NCBI RefSeq assembly: GCF_024714495.1
Contig: NZ_JAMZMJ010000006.1
Span: 124,001-188,000 of the forward strand
Direction of reading: 5' to 3'
Length of the DNA stretch: 64,000 nt
From: Marinoscillum pacificum
GTDB lineage: Bacteria > Bacteroidota > Bacteroidia > Cytophagales > Cyclobacteriaceae
Shown: positions 54,313 through 63,847 of the stretch, in pieces
How the letters are laid out: every line of letters begins with the position of its first letter
Position numbering within the stretch: the stretch's first letter is position 1
Program-made: the position numbers and the translations under genes
The notes under the pieces: model-generated
Told to the model about the DNA's origin: nothing
The model's input: only the letters and a program-made list of their open reading frames with translations
Databases searched by the model: none

Positions 54313-56955
54313 TTACTTCCAGCGATTACTCAAATTCGGTTTTTCTTCAAAATGAGAGGCCAATGAATTGAAACGGGCTTTGAGTAGCCATTTTCTGCCT
54401 TCCAGATGTTTGGTGTAAACCAATTCGCACTTACCCACATGCTTTTTCCAAAAGCTTTCGAATACTGCAGCTTCGTCTTTCTTTTTACCTAACAGATCTG
54501 GCACACTGTGGAAATCCTCCTGATTGAAGGTTCTCCACAATCGACTTTTTCGAATGATGAGATATCTCGGACTAGAAACAGGAGCAATGATTTCCTGGAG
54601 AGAAGACACAAATAGTGATTTGTCAAAAGAAGTTCCTCCTTCTAAATGGGCAAACACTTCACCAAACTCGTTTTTGCTGGTGACAACCCGATAAGCTGTG
54701 TTTGGATTCAACAAACCAATTTTTTGAAGACTTTCTAACAATGCCTGACCGATTCCATGAAGGTCATCACTGATATCTCGATATTTGAAAAAGAGATAAA
54801 TGGACTTAAACAATTTCCTCCCGAAAAAGACAAACAGACCGATAAGGAATAAACCAAGTATGGTTCGCTGACCCTCATCATCAAAAAACAATCTCCGTAA
54901 ATTCGTTCTAAAAAGGAGTTGTAAAAAATCCGAACTGAATGCTGATAGGCCGATAAACAGTTCTGCGAGTAGATAACCAATGGTTTTCCGAACGTACAGC
55001 TTTTTTTGTTTTTGGTATGGTCGGTTTCCGGAGAAAGGGACTTTGATTTCTTCCACCAGGTGAGTTCCGTTTTGGACACCATCATGCCATTGCTGTTTCA
55101 GGTGTTCACGCTCACTAGCGGATTGCAGCATCTTTTGATTGAATTCCTGGAAATTTTCTTTATCCAGTTTTCCTGGAATGAGCAGACGTTGAATTCCATT
55201 TTCTATGGTTCGGTTTTCACGTTCGGATATTCCGACAAATGCTTTGAACCGTCTTTTTAATAGATCAATGTCCTTTCCGCCTTCGGGATTGAGCGGATCT
55301 CGACAGACCAAATGCCAGATGTTGCTCGTTTTGTGTTCATCCCCGCGAACCGTGCGAATAGCTCGCCCACGCATTTGGTTGGATAGAACAAAAGATCCTA
55401 CAAATGTGGCCAGTACTAAAACATTGATGCTTGGAGCATCCCAACCCTCACCCAAAAGTGATTTGGTGCCGATCAATACCTGAATTCCTCCTTTTTCGAA
55501 TACGGAGGTGATTAATTGAACGAAAACAGCTCTAATTTCTGAATCCAAAGTAAGGATGAGATACTGCTCATCGTAACCTAGAGGTTTTAAAGTAACTTTC
55601 GAGATACCCAATCTTTTGGCTTCAGCCAATAAAAGCTCTTTGGCTTCAGCAGGAATGATCACCAATGATCCTGTCAAAACTCCAACGCGAATATTGACGT
55701 CCAATTTTCTTCGCAAACTTTCAAAAACCGGGGCTACGCCCATTTTGGTTATCGGGAGATGCGGCGAAAGAAATTCGTCTCGAATGAAATCGCAGAGAAT
55801 TACTTGACGAAGTTCATTCTTCAGACTTGAGTGTTCATGCAGTGTGATCTCATGAATACCTTCCAATTTGCTCATGCTGCTGGTCAGGTACTTTTCAATC
55901 TTGTCATCGTTGTAAAAATTGACTTTGTTTCGTTCTATCAAACCAGCTTTTGACAAAGTAGCAATCACTTGCTTTTGATGTGCTTTCGTCTCCTTACTAT
56001 CGGCTTCATATTGGAATAAAAAATAGTCAAGCAGGATATCCAGCCAATCATAAGTCAGTTTCGGAAGTTGGTTTTTCCTGTTTCCCGTCAGTTCAAAGTG
56101 ATGTTTGGATAACTCGGCATCATTATGATGGAGATACACCAACATGGCCGAGTAGACTTCCATGTTACTGTAAATCCATTCCAGCTGTGTGTTGGGAAAC
56201 TTGATTATTTCCAATTGCATCAGAAAATCAATCAGAACCTGATCTCTGCTCAATTCTTTGAAGAGCTTTTCCACTTTTTCGTGAAAATCCAGAAGCTTCC
56301 CATATTCTTCGAGTGAAGGATCAGAAATCAGCACGTAATCCTGATGCGGACATAAATCCCCCTCTTTGACTAGTTCGGGAACCGAAATTTCCGTGTCCAC
56401 CGGACCATTCAACTCAATGTATCGAGTCCATTCTGAATAAGAAACGTCATAAGGCGGAGTGGCGGTCAATCCAACAATGGTCGGTTTGAGTTCGTTTTTC
56501 AAACGAATCAAACTTTTCCACCATTCATTTTTCAGGTGATGCGCTTCATCCACGACAATCGTTCCGAGATTCATCGCGCGATATTTCTCCAGGATTTCGG
56601 TTTGATCTGATTCGGAATCAGATGCCGCATCCAGACCTTGATAAGTGGAAACAGTAACAAACGCCGGTTTTCGAATGTCTGTGGAGATCCACTCAGGAAC
56701 GGATTCGGTTTGCAGAAACAACTCCCGAAAACGAATAATCCACTGATTTCGAATTGCCAGACTCGGAGCTAAAATTAAAGTTGGTTTATTCAGACGCAAC
56801 ATTACTTCCAGACCGAGAACGGTTTTCCCAGAACCGGGAGGAGCGATTAGATGTAAATGATTGTCTTCCAGATGTGTGTTGAGTTCATCTAAAACACGCT
56901 GCTGGTACGTTCTCCAGGGATATTTGAATTGAATGTCTTTGGGGAAATGGTTCAA
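54313..56955 (-). CDS. SF2 helicase with a membrane-like hairpin and a novel C-terminal domain
   Basis: The 880-residue protein has a DEAD/DEAH core with Walker A A-P-P-G-S-G-K-T (41-48), D-E-A-H-H in motif II, L-T-A-T-P-P in motif III and N-Q-M-R-G-R-A-I-R in motif VI. After about residue 640 come two hydrophobic stretches (roughly 657-680 and 702-722, T-I-L-G-L-F-L-I-G-L-F-V-F-F) and then a C-terminal soluble domain (about 740-880) that I cannot name. The membrane-like hairpin in a helicase is unusual. No nuclease or defence gene is next to it. The gene is convergent with topoisomerase IB and may be involved in DNA repair or in defence; neither is shown. Confidence 0.9.
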   Translation of the reverse strand: MNHFPKDIQFKYPWRTYQQRVLDELNTHLEDNHLHLIAPPGSGKTVLGLEVMLRLNKPTLILAPSLAIRNQWIIRFRELFLQTESVPEWISTDIRKPAFVTVSTYQGLDAASDSESDQTEILEKYRAMNLGTIVVDEAHHLKNEWWKSLIRLKNELKPTIVGLTATPPYDVSYSEWTRYIELNGPVDTEISVPELVKEGDLCPHQDYVLISDPSLEEYGKLLDFHEKVEKLFKELSRDQVLIDFLMQLEIIKFPNTQLEWIYSNMEVYSAMLVYLHHNDAELSKHHFELTGNRKNQLPKLTYDWLDILLDYFLFQYEADSKETKAHQKQVIATLSKAGLIERNKVNFYNDDKIEKYLTSSMSKLEGIHEITLHEHSSLKNELRQVILCDFIRDEFLSPHLPITKMGVAPVFESLRRKLDVNIRVGVLTGSLVIIPAEAKELLLAEAKRLGISKVTLKPLGYDEQYLILTLDSEIRAVFVQLITSVFEKGGIQVLIGTKSLLGEGWDAPSINVLVLATFVGSFVLSNQMRGRAIRTVRGDEHKTSNIWHLVCRDPLNPEGGKDIDLLKRRFKAFVGISERENRTIENGIQRLLIPGKLDKENFQEFNQKMLQSASEREHLKQQWHDGVQNGTHLVEEIKVPFSGNRPYQKQKKLYVRKTIGYLLAELFIGLSAFSSDFLQLLFRTNLRRLFFDDEGQRTILGLFLIGLFVFFGRKLFKSIYLFFKYRDISDDLHGIGQALLESLQKIGLLNPNTAYRVVTSKNEFGEVFAHLEGGTSFDKSLFVSSLQEIIAPVSSPRYLIIRKSRLWRTFNQEDFHSVPDLLGKKKDEAAVFESFWKKHVGKCELVYTKHLEGRKWLLKARFNSLASHFEEKPNLSNRWK

Positions 56956-57121
56956 GTTGCTGGTTGTTAAGTCTGATTAGGTTTCGCCATTCTAAGAAAA
57001 AGGATTTTGGGGAGAAGACAAATAGAAAAATTGGGTCTTTGACTAGAATGACAGAACATTAAAATAAATATGAGCAGTCCTCTGTGCGAAAAGAAGTAAT
57101 TTCATTTTGGAATATTTTAAA

Positions 57122-57943
57122 ATGAAGCCAATACTCATAATAGCAGCCATTATTTTGACAATTAGCTCTTGTCAGCGAAAACAGGATTTAATTAAAGAAT
57201 CGATCATAACAAAGCTTGATTCATTGATGCAAATTCAATCATGTGGTGAACCAGACTGTATGCTTGCGAAGCAACTCGAATATGCTTTGATTGATAGCCT
57301 GTATGATCTTGATTCAACAGATTACCAGGCAATAGTTTCAAAGTTTTTCATGCACAATGAAAAACAGGAGTTTGAAGAATCTATGATTTATGGGAGAAAG
57401 GTTCTCTGCTATGACAGTCTTCAAGACATGCACGCCTTTTATGCAAGGCTTTTTACCGGTTGGTATCTTGAATCTCAAGAAAATCTGGATTCAGCAAAAA
57501 TCCATTATGAGAAAATACTTGACTCAGTAGTTGACTGGGATGAGGCGATGCCATGGGTTAAACCGCAGATAGAATTGGTATTACGTGGACAACAAGCAGC
57601 ATTAATATCATTAAAAGAAATTAAGCTAGATATATCAAGTATATTTTATAAATATGTTGAAAATGATGTAGTCAATTATCAAAATGATGGGTTATTAGGT
57701 TGTTTTCCGTTGTCTGAGAATGGCGTTGAAGTAAAGAAGTTTGCATTATATATTCCTGAGAATATTTATGATGACTCTCTGAACACGATGGACAAAGTTT
57801 CTATGTTTTTTACGAACCAAGGAGTCAATGTCCAGAAAAATGCACATTATCCATCTGAAAGAATGTTTGTGATAAAAACACTGCCAAAATATGTTGAAAA
57901 ATTGAAAGAGATTAGTCCTTTCAAACTTGAGGTGGTGAATTAA
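57122..57943 (+). CDS. TPR-like lipoprotein
   Basis: The frame opens at a TTG (57107), but ATG 57122 begins the lipoprotein leader (I-S-S-C17-Q-R-K), giving 273 residues. A helical middle with Y-L-E-S-Q-E-N-L-D-S-A-K-I-H-Y-E-K-I-L has TPR spacing. The C-terminal third has conserved-looking Cys/aromatic positions but no known domain. Envelope location is inferred from the lipobox. Confidence 0.78.
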   Translation: MKPILIIAAIILTISSCQRKQDLIKESIITKLDSLMQIQSCGEPDCMLAKQLEYALIDSLYDLDSTDYQAIVSKFFMHNEKQEFEESMIYGRKVLCYDSLQDMHAFYARLFTGWYLESQENLDSAKIHYEKILDSVVDWDEAMPWVKPQIELVLRGQQAALISLKEIKLDISSIFYKYVENDVVNYQNDGLLGCFPLSENGVEVKKFALYIPENIYDDSLNTMDKVSMFFTNQGVNVQKNAHYPSERMFVIKTLPKYVEKLKEISPFKLEVVN

Positions 57944-57967
57944 GTTGGCAGAGAAGCTAAGTGTAAA

Positions 57968-57997
57968 TAAAAACCAAACAGGTTTCGAAAACCTGTC
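57968..57997 (-). terminator. terminator of the BNR-repeat gene
   Basis: On the minus strand ACAGGTTT/AAACCTGT form an 8-base-pair hairpin followed by TTGGTTTTTATTT. It lies 12 bases after the stop of the gene at 58009. Confidence 0.7.
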
Positions 57998-58008
57998 GGG
58001 TGTTCAAT

Positions 58009-60963
58009 TCATTGTTTCAATTCCTCAAATTGCTTTTTCAGCTCTTCGTATCGGTCAATTGCATCTTTTCCCATGATCTGATCGGTGCTCACCGTCATTC
58101 GATACAGGTAATTGATTTGATCAATCAGTTTAGGCATCGGGTAGGTGATGTCTTCAGCCTGTAGTTGTTTCAAGGTTTCTTTGGCGTGATCAGCATCTTC
58201 AGCTTTGTCTTTTACCTTTTTCTCCAAATCTGCTTCCAGCTGTCGAGCTTCGCTCAGCAAGTCACGTACTTTCTGTGAGAAGGCGATTTGCTCTTCGATG
58301 ATCGCTTGGGTCATTCCTCCTTTTTCAGCTCGTGGATCCAACACCAATTCAAAGGATGTTTCTGCGGTTTCTTCACCAGCGGTGATTCTAGCCGTATATT
58401 TTCCAGGAGCCACCATTGATCCGGAACTATATCTTCTGCGTTCGCTAGCACTCCAGGGACCATAATGCTGCATGTCCCAGGCGTATCGGTTATGGCCTTT
58501 TTTGCCAGATAGACTTTTATCTACCAGCAAAATGAAATCATTGGTTGACATATCGCGCATCAAACTGTCTTTGCTAAAGCCAGTGGTATCACTGAAAAAC
58601 GTGTTGACAACCGTTCCGGCTTCATCTAAAATTTCGAGTTTTACCTGTTTGGTTTTTTCAGGCAAGAAGAAGTCAATCAACACACTGCCACTTTCAAAAT
58701 CAGGAACAGCGTCTCCGTAACTTCTCATTCGGTAGCGAATGGTTTGCTCAGGAGAGTAAATGGCCAGCTTTTCAGCAGGATCGTATTGTTGCAAAACAGA
58801 TACATTGTCCAAAATCCAGAATCCACGACCCATGGTGGACAACACCAAATCATTGCGATGAAGCTTGATATCCGTGATAGGAGTCACAGGTAAGTTGTTC
58901 TGGAAAGATTCCCAGTTGGCTCCATCATCATACGAAACGAACAAACCGTATTCCGTTCCTGCGAACAACAATCCTTCTCTTTTTGGATCCTCACGAACCA
59001 CGCGAACTGGATAATCGGACGGAATGCCGTTGGTAATCAATTCCCAGCTTTTTCCATAGTTCGTCGTTTTCACGATGTATGGCTTCCAGTCACCTAATTG
59101 ATAGCGCAAAATACACGCGTATGCTTTGGCCGGATCGTGTGGAGATGGTTCTACGGCATCCACGCGTCCACCTTTTGGCACTTTCGGTGGCGTCACATTT
59201 TGCCAGGTTGCGCCATCATTCTGTGTCACGTAAATCGGACCGTCATTGGCTCCTGTCCAGATCACTCCTTTTTTCGCAGTAGATTCTCTTATCGCATAAA
59301 TCGTACTGTAATATTCCTCTCCGGTAATGTCCCGAGTAATTGGTGTTCCGGAAATCACTTGCTTGTCTTCTTCAAAAGCGGTTAAGTCCGGACTGATGGT
59401 TTCCCAGGTGACACCTTCATCTTTGGTGCGGTGTACATATTGCGAAGTGTGGTAAACGACTCCCGCATCGTGAGGAGAAACGTGAATTGGCGAAACACGC
59501 TGGAAACGCAATTTCAAATCCTTCGGATTATGACCATACATGTAAGACGCGCCCACATAATAGCCCTTTTCTTCTCCAGTCGTTTTGTCAAATACTCCAA
59601 ATCGACCTTTACAGTTGGAATACACAATATTTGGATTCTCTGGATTCGGTACCGCCGGCCCTGTTTCACATCCTCCAGTGTTGATGATGTATCCAGATTC
59701 GTTTTGCAGACTGTATGGTTCGTTACTCGGAACCGCAATCGTGGAGTAATTATCCTGCTGCCCACCATAGAGCCAATACGGATATTGGTTGTCCACTTCT
59801 ACCTGATAGATTTCTGATGTTGGCTGATTGAATTGCGTAGACCAGCTTTCACCGCCATTAAAAGTTACGTTGGCTCCTCCATCATTGGACTGAATGTACA
59901 ATTGCGGATTGTCAGGGTTAATCCACAAATCGTGGTTGTCACCGTGAGGAGGAGAAAGGTATTTCCAGTTTTTTCCTCCATCTTCAGATTTGTAATTTCC
60001 TGTAGCCAAAGCATAGAGCAAATCCGGGTTTTTCGGATCTACACGCAGGTTTGTGTAATAGAAAGGACGAGTGCGAATGCCACTGTAATCAGAAACTTGT
60101 TTGAACGTTTTCCCCTGATCCACGGATTTGTACAATCCGCCTTCTTTTTCAGGAGCTTCTACTAAAGCATAGACAATTCGAGAATCGGCAGGAGTTACTG
60201 CTACATCTATTTTCCCAATCAGATTGGAAGGAAGACCTTCAGAGAGTTTTTCCCACGATTTGCCGTCATCCACCGATTTGTAAATCCCGCCTTCGGTCGC
60301 CGCATCTCCTCCGGAGATGATGTTCCAGGGTTTTCTTTCGGCTTTCCACGCTGCTGCGTAAAGGGTGCTCGGGTTATTAGGAAGGAACTCTACATCTGAA
60401 AAACCAACTTTGTCTGAAATGAAAAGCACTTTTTCCCAGCTCTTGCCACCATTGGTGGTTTTGAAAATGCCTCGCTCAGGATTGGCATTGAATGCTTGCC
60501 CAACAGCAGCTACGTACACAATGTTGTGATTATCTGGATGAATGATGATCGCGCCAATCTGACCGACATTTTTCAAACCGATGTGTTCCCAGGTTTCACC
60601 ACCGTCAATGGATTTGTAAACACCTTTTCCGGCAATGACATTACTGCGCAACCCATCAGAACCAGTCGCGGCATAGACAATATTCGGATCTACCTGATCT
60701 ACGGCCAACGCTCCGATAGAAGGAGTTTCGAAAAATCCATCGGAAACATTGTTCCACGAGGTACCATAATCAGTCGTTTTCCAAACGCCACCGCCTGTAG
60801 CGCCGAGGTAAAAAGTACCGGGTTCTACTCGAGTTCCAGCAACAGCAGTTACTCGTCCACCACGTAGCGGACCGACATTTCGAAATTTAAACTCGAACTG
60901 GCTAAAGCCAGTATGCACTACCATTAGCATGGTGGCAAAAAGAAGTATTCGATATTTATTCAT
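58009..60963 (-). CDS. secreted BNR/sortilin-like beta-propeller protein
   Basis: The 984-residue protein has a signal peptide (cleavage after T-G-F-S-Q) and repeated modules of the BNR/sialidase-like type: G-V-W-K-T-T-D-Y-G-T-S-W, G-V-Y-K-S-I-D-G-G-E-T-W, G-I-F-K-T-T-N-G-G-K-S-W and many similar motifs through residue 740. This resembles VPS10/sortilin-like glycosyl-hydrolase-type proteins common in marine Bacteroidota. The last 240 residues form a separate alpha/beta region and coiled coil (D-L-E-K-K-V-K-D-K-A-E-D-A-D-H). Substrate unknown; a polysaccharide or protein-binding role is inferred. Confidence 0.9.
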   Translation of the reverse strand: MNKYRILLFATMLMVVHTGFSQFEFKFRNVGPLRGGRVTAVAGTRVEPGTFYLGATGGGVWKTTDYGTSWNNVSDGFFETPSIGALAVDQVDPNIVYAATGSDGLRSNVIAGKGVYKSIDGGETWEHIGLKNVGQIGAIIIHPDNHNIVYVAAVGQAFNANPERGIFKTTNGGKSWEKVLFISDKVGFSDVEFLPNNPSTLYAAAWKAERKPWNIISGGDAATEGGIYKSVDDGKSWEKLSEGLPSNLIGKIDVAVTPADSRIVYALVEAPEKEGGLYKSVDQGKTFKQVSDYSGIRTRPFYYTNLRVDPKNPDLLYALATGNYKSEDGGKNWKYLSPPHGDNHDLWINPDNPQLYIQSNDGGANVTFNGGESWSTQFNQPTSEIYQVEVDNQYPYWLYGGQQDNYSTIAVPSNEPYSLQNESGYIINTGGCETGPAVPNPENPNIVYSNCKGRFGVFDKTTGEEKGYYVGASYMYGHNPKDLKLRFQRVSPIHVSPHDAGVVYHTSQYVHRTKDEGVTWETISPDLTAFEEDKQVISGTPITRDITGEEYYSTIYAIRESTAKKGVIWTGANDGPIYVTQNDGATWQNVTPPKVPKGGRVDAVEPSPHDPAKAYACILRYQLGDWKPYIVKTTNYGKSWELITNGIPSDYPVRVVREDPKREGLLFAGTEYGLFVSYDDGANWESFQNNLPVTPITDIKLHRNDLVLSTMGRGFWILDNVSVLQQYDPAEKLAIYSPEQTIRYRMRSYGDAVPDFESGSVLIDFFLPEKTKQVKLEILDEAGTVVNTFFSDTTGFSKDSLMRDMSTNDFILLVDKSLSGKKGHNRYAWDMQHYGPWSASERRRYSSGSMVAPGKYTARITAGEETAETSFELVLDPRAEKGGMTQAIIEEQIAFSQKVRDLLSEARQLEADLEKKVKDKAEDADHAKETLKQLQAEDITYPMPKLIDQINYLYRMTVSTDQIMGKDAIDRYEELKKQFEELKQ

Positions 60964-61004
60964 TTCTTATACTTTCTAGGGGTTATTGATAGAAAAGAGT
61001 CAAA

Positions 61005-61047
61005 TTAAAAATGCCGCCATTGCCCTGACCCTAAAAGGTACGGCGGC
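61005..61047 (-). terminator. possible terminator downstream of the metalloprotease
   Basis: GCCGCC (61013-61018) pairs with GGCGGC (61042-61047) and on the minus strand is followed by ATTTTT. Distance from the metalloprotease stop is about 160 bases, with the inverted-repeat element in between. Confidence 0.5.
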
Positions 61048-61058
61048 TTACAATTCGA

Positions 61059-61197
61059 TTGCCTCCTATCAAGTAATAGTCTAATTCTATTTAGTTAAGT
61101 CCATTAAAAGTCCTTCTCTTTTAGGAGAAGGATTTAGGATGAGGCCAGACCAAAAAGCTTCTTAACTTAATAGAATTGATAACTAAGTAGGAGGCAA
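61059..61197. repeat. small inverted-repeat element (MITE-like)
   Basis: Left arm 61059-61099 (TTGCCTCCTA ... AATTCTATTTAGTTAAG) and right arm 61161-61197 (its inverted copy, CTTAACTTAATAGAATT ... TAGGAGGCAA) are imperfect terminal inverted repeats of about 40 bases. Between them is a hairpin TCCTTCTC/GAGAAGGA followed by ATTTAGGATGAGG, a motif seen in widespread Bacteroidota repeat elements. No coding frame. It lies between the BNR and metalloprotease genes. Confidence 0.6.
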
Positions 61198-61204
61198 AAT
61201 GATT

Positions 61205-63643
61205 TTAATTACCGCAATCACTACCGATCGGACTACCGTCCGGTGGGGACTGTGGACTAGGAATCGTGAAATCACCAGGCTCGTCAACGAACTGATCATA
61301 TAGACTCAACACGTGATTGTAATGGGCTTTCACTAACAAGTCGTTGGTGCGCATGCCTTTGATTTGACCCACAATATTGGCTAATTCCTGCAGGGCAACC
61401 GCTTTCGTCATTTCTGTAGAACCTTTACCAGCTGCCAAATTCATCAAGTGATACACCACACGTTTCTCAACAACCATTTTGATTTCTTTTTCCAGACCTT
61501 GTTTGTATTTGCCATTCCAAACCACTTTATACAAACTCGCCATTACTTCATCCCATCCTGGTAAATTGCTGTCTCTGAGGTTTTGTTGAATCACTCGCTC
61601 GATGCGCTCAGGCGTGAAAATGAACGATACGGTCATTTCTGCTGAAGTTTCTGCGGCTGCAATTGGGTCGAAAGCTACTCCGGTATTGGATTTGAAACTT
61701 TCACGAGTTCTGCCATAGCTTGGCGTTTTCGGACTTAGCATTACCAACAAATTGTTAGGGATGCTTAAAAACTCAGGAGTCAATGTATTGCTCAATGCAC
61801 TCAAAGCCAATTTTTGATCTGCTGAAGAAACGAATGAAGGTAAAGGCAATTTGTCGCCTTTCACTTTGTAGGCATAATTCAATCCGCCCAACATTTTGCT
61901 GGCACCTTCTATCTGATAGCGATGAATGAAATACATCGGCACCAGTACTTCTTCAATGGAAGAAATAGGCTCACCTGTCTGAATAGCACTTTCTGAGAAA
62001 TTGCTCAATACTTTGGAACGGATATCTGTCAATCTGTTTAGCTCTGCTGCGGCATTGGTTCCACCATCCCAAAGGTGTGCCTGCGCATGTGCCCCACTTT
62101 GTGGACGGGCATCACTATCCATGATGTATTGGTATCCAGCGTCAATCCACTCGCTGATGATATCGTTTAGTTGCTCATCCTCATTTTCAGCAAACTGAGT
62201 GTATCCATAACGGATAGCGTATTGATCCCATTCGCCAATATTCACGTCATATGCTTCAGAAAGATCGATTTCTCCGTTTTCATCCAACTGAATGTATGGA
62301 TGTGGATAATCCATCACCGATGCACGATCGTTCACACTCGCAGCAAAATTGTGGTACAAGCCCAATGTGTGACCCACTTCGTGTGCAGAAAGCTGACGCA
62401 ATCTAGCCAAAGCCATTTCCAACATTTCGCCCGAAGGTTCTTTGCCTTCTTCGTATGGCTGCAACAAGCCTGTTGCAATCAAGAAATCCTGACGGATTCT
62501 TAAAGAACCTAGCGATACGTGACCTTTTAAGATTTCTCCTGTTCGCGGATCAACCACCGAAGCGCCGTAAGACCAACCGCGGGTAGATCGGTGAACCCAC
62601 TGAATCACGTTGTAGTTTATATCCAATGGGTCTGCAGAATCGGGCAATACTTTTACCTGGAAGGCATTTTTGTAACCCGCTTTTTCAAATGCCTGGTTCC
62701 ACCAACTAGCTCCTTCGATTAGTGCCGAGCGAACGGGCTCTGGAGCACCTTTATCCACATAGTAAATGATTGGCTCTACTGCTTCACTCACTGCAGCATT
62801 CGGATCTTTCTTTTCCAATCGGTGACGAACGATGAATCGTTTTACCAATGACTCCTCGATTGGCGTAGCATAATCCTGGTACGTAATGCCATAATATCCA
62901 GCTCTTGGGTCATATGTTCTTTTTTGATAACCATCATCTGGAAGTCTCACGAAAGAATGGTGCATTCTTACGGTCACTGCTTCCGCACTTGGAGTCACAG
63001 ATCGCAGGTAATATCCAGAAGGTGTTCCCTTGAAAGTGATCGTTGCTTCAAATTCCGAATTGTCTTTAAAATTCTTAGTCCGCTCCAGATACACCGCAGA
63101 TCGGGATGCGTCCAACGAATAGCTTCCCTGGTTGGAACGTTTTATTCTTTGTGCCACACCATGTGCATCTGAAAGCAGCAGGTCAGTAATGTCAATCAGG
63201 ATTTTGCCTTTTTCTTCTTTCTCTACTTTGAATCCAGCGACAATGCTTTTCGCGAACGCTTCTTCTACCGACAGCACTTCGTTTTGATTGTCGCTAAGCG
63301 CTCTATAGTCCTGATTGGGCTGAACTAAGAAAATTTTTGGACCGCTTCGCTCAAATTTCACGACACGCGTATCGCCGAGCTGGCCTCTATCCAGTCCAAT
63401 GTCATTGGAACCTACGCCAGCGGCGAGTGAATTCACATAAAGAAACTCTTCTCCTAGATTATCTATTTCCAGGTAGATTTTCCCGGTTTTCTCATCCCAG
63501 TAAAAATCGAAGAAGCCTTCATACTTCTTGTATTTGGCAACTGTGCTCGAGTAGGAAGTGCTAGTGGAAGAGGAGGTAGGTGTCGTTTTTGGTGAACAGG
63601 CAAATGCCAATGCCAGAACCAATGCGAAGTAAAGGTGTTTCAT
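61205..63643 (-). CDS. zinc-dependent metalloprotease lipoprotein (gametolysin-like)
   Basis: The 812-residue protein begins with a leader having lipobox A-F-A-C16 and carries H-E-V-G-H-T-L-G-L-Y-H (about residues 416-426), the HExxHxxGxxH metzincin zinc motif, followed by V-M-D-Y-P (Met-turn). It resembles the large extracellular proteases of the DUF5117/DUF4953 group. It probably cleaves proteins outside the cell. The gene is followed by the inverted-repeat element and a hairpin; the upstream 204 bases hold no feature I recognise. Confidence 0.92.
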   Translation of the reverse strand: MKHLYFALVLALAFACSPKTTPTSSSTSTSYSSTVAKYKKYEGFFDFYWDEKTGKIYLEIDNLGEEFLYVNSLAAGVGSNDIGLDRGQLGDTRVVKFERSGPKIFLVQPNQDYRALSDNQNEVLSVEEAFAKSIVAGFKVEKEEKGKILIDITDLLLSDAHGVAQRIKRSNQGSYSLDASRSAVYLERTKNFKDNSEFEATITFKGTPSGYYLRSVTPSAEAVTVRMHHSFVRLPDDGYQKRTYDPRAGYYGITYQDYATPIEESLVKRFIVRHRLEKKDPNAAVSEAVEPIIYYVDKGAPEPVRSALIEGASWWNQAFEKAGYKNAFQVKVLPDSADPLDINYNVIQWVHRSTRGWSYGASVVDPRTGEILKGHVSLGSLRIRQDFLIATGLLQPYEEGKEPSGEMLEMALARLRQLSAHEVGHTLGLYHNFAASVNDRASVMDYPHPYIQLDENGEIDLSEAYDVNIGEWDQYAIRYGYTQFAENEDEQLNDIISEWIDAGYQYIMDSDARPQSGAHAQAHLWDGGTNAAAELNRLTDIRSKVLSNFSESAIQTGEPISSIEEVLVPMYFIHRYQIEGASKMLGGLNYAYKVKGDKLPLPSFVSSADQKLALSALSNTLTPEFLSIPNNLLVMLSPKTPSYGRTRESFKSNTGVAFDPIAAAETSAEMTVSFIFTPERIERVIQQNLRDSNLPGWDEVMASLYKVVWNGKYKQGLEKEIKMVVEKRVVYHLMNLAAGKGSTEMTKAVALQELANIVGQIKGMRTNDLLVKAHYNHVLSLYDQFVDEPGDFTIPSPQSPPDGSPIGSDCGN

Positions 63644-63847
63644 TTGTTATTTGTCATTTCGGATGATCAGTCGAGGACTGAGTACTGAGAAATCTATATC
63701 AACTCAAAGCAGATTTTAATCTGGAGAGAATAGTTCCAATGATAATTTACTAGTGTTTGACCAGTTTCATTCAAAAGGAATCATCAAATTGCCGGATTAA
63801 TGTGAAGATTTATATTTTCGGATAAATGAACCGGTGAATGGTGAGCG

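Noticed and set aside
54313-56955. Helicase as part of a known defence island
   Set aside because: No nuclease, methyltransferase, integrase or other defence gene is adjacent and the neighbours are housekeeping genes.
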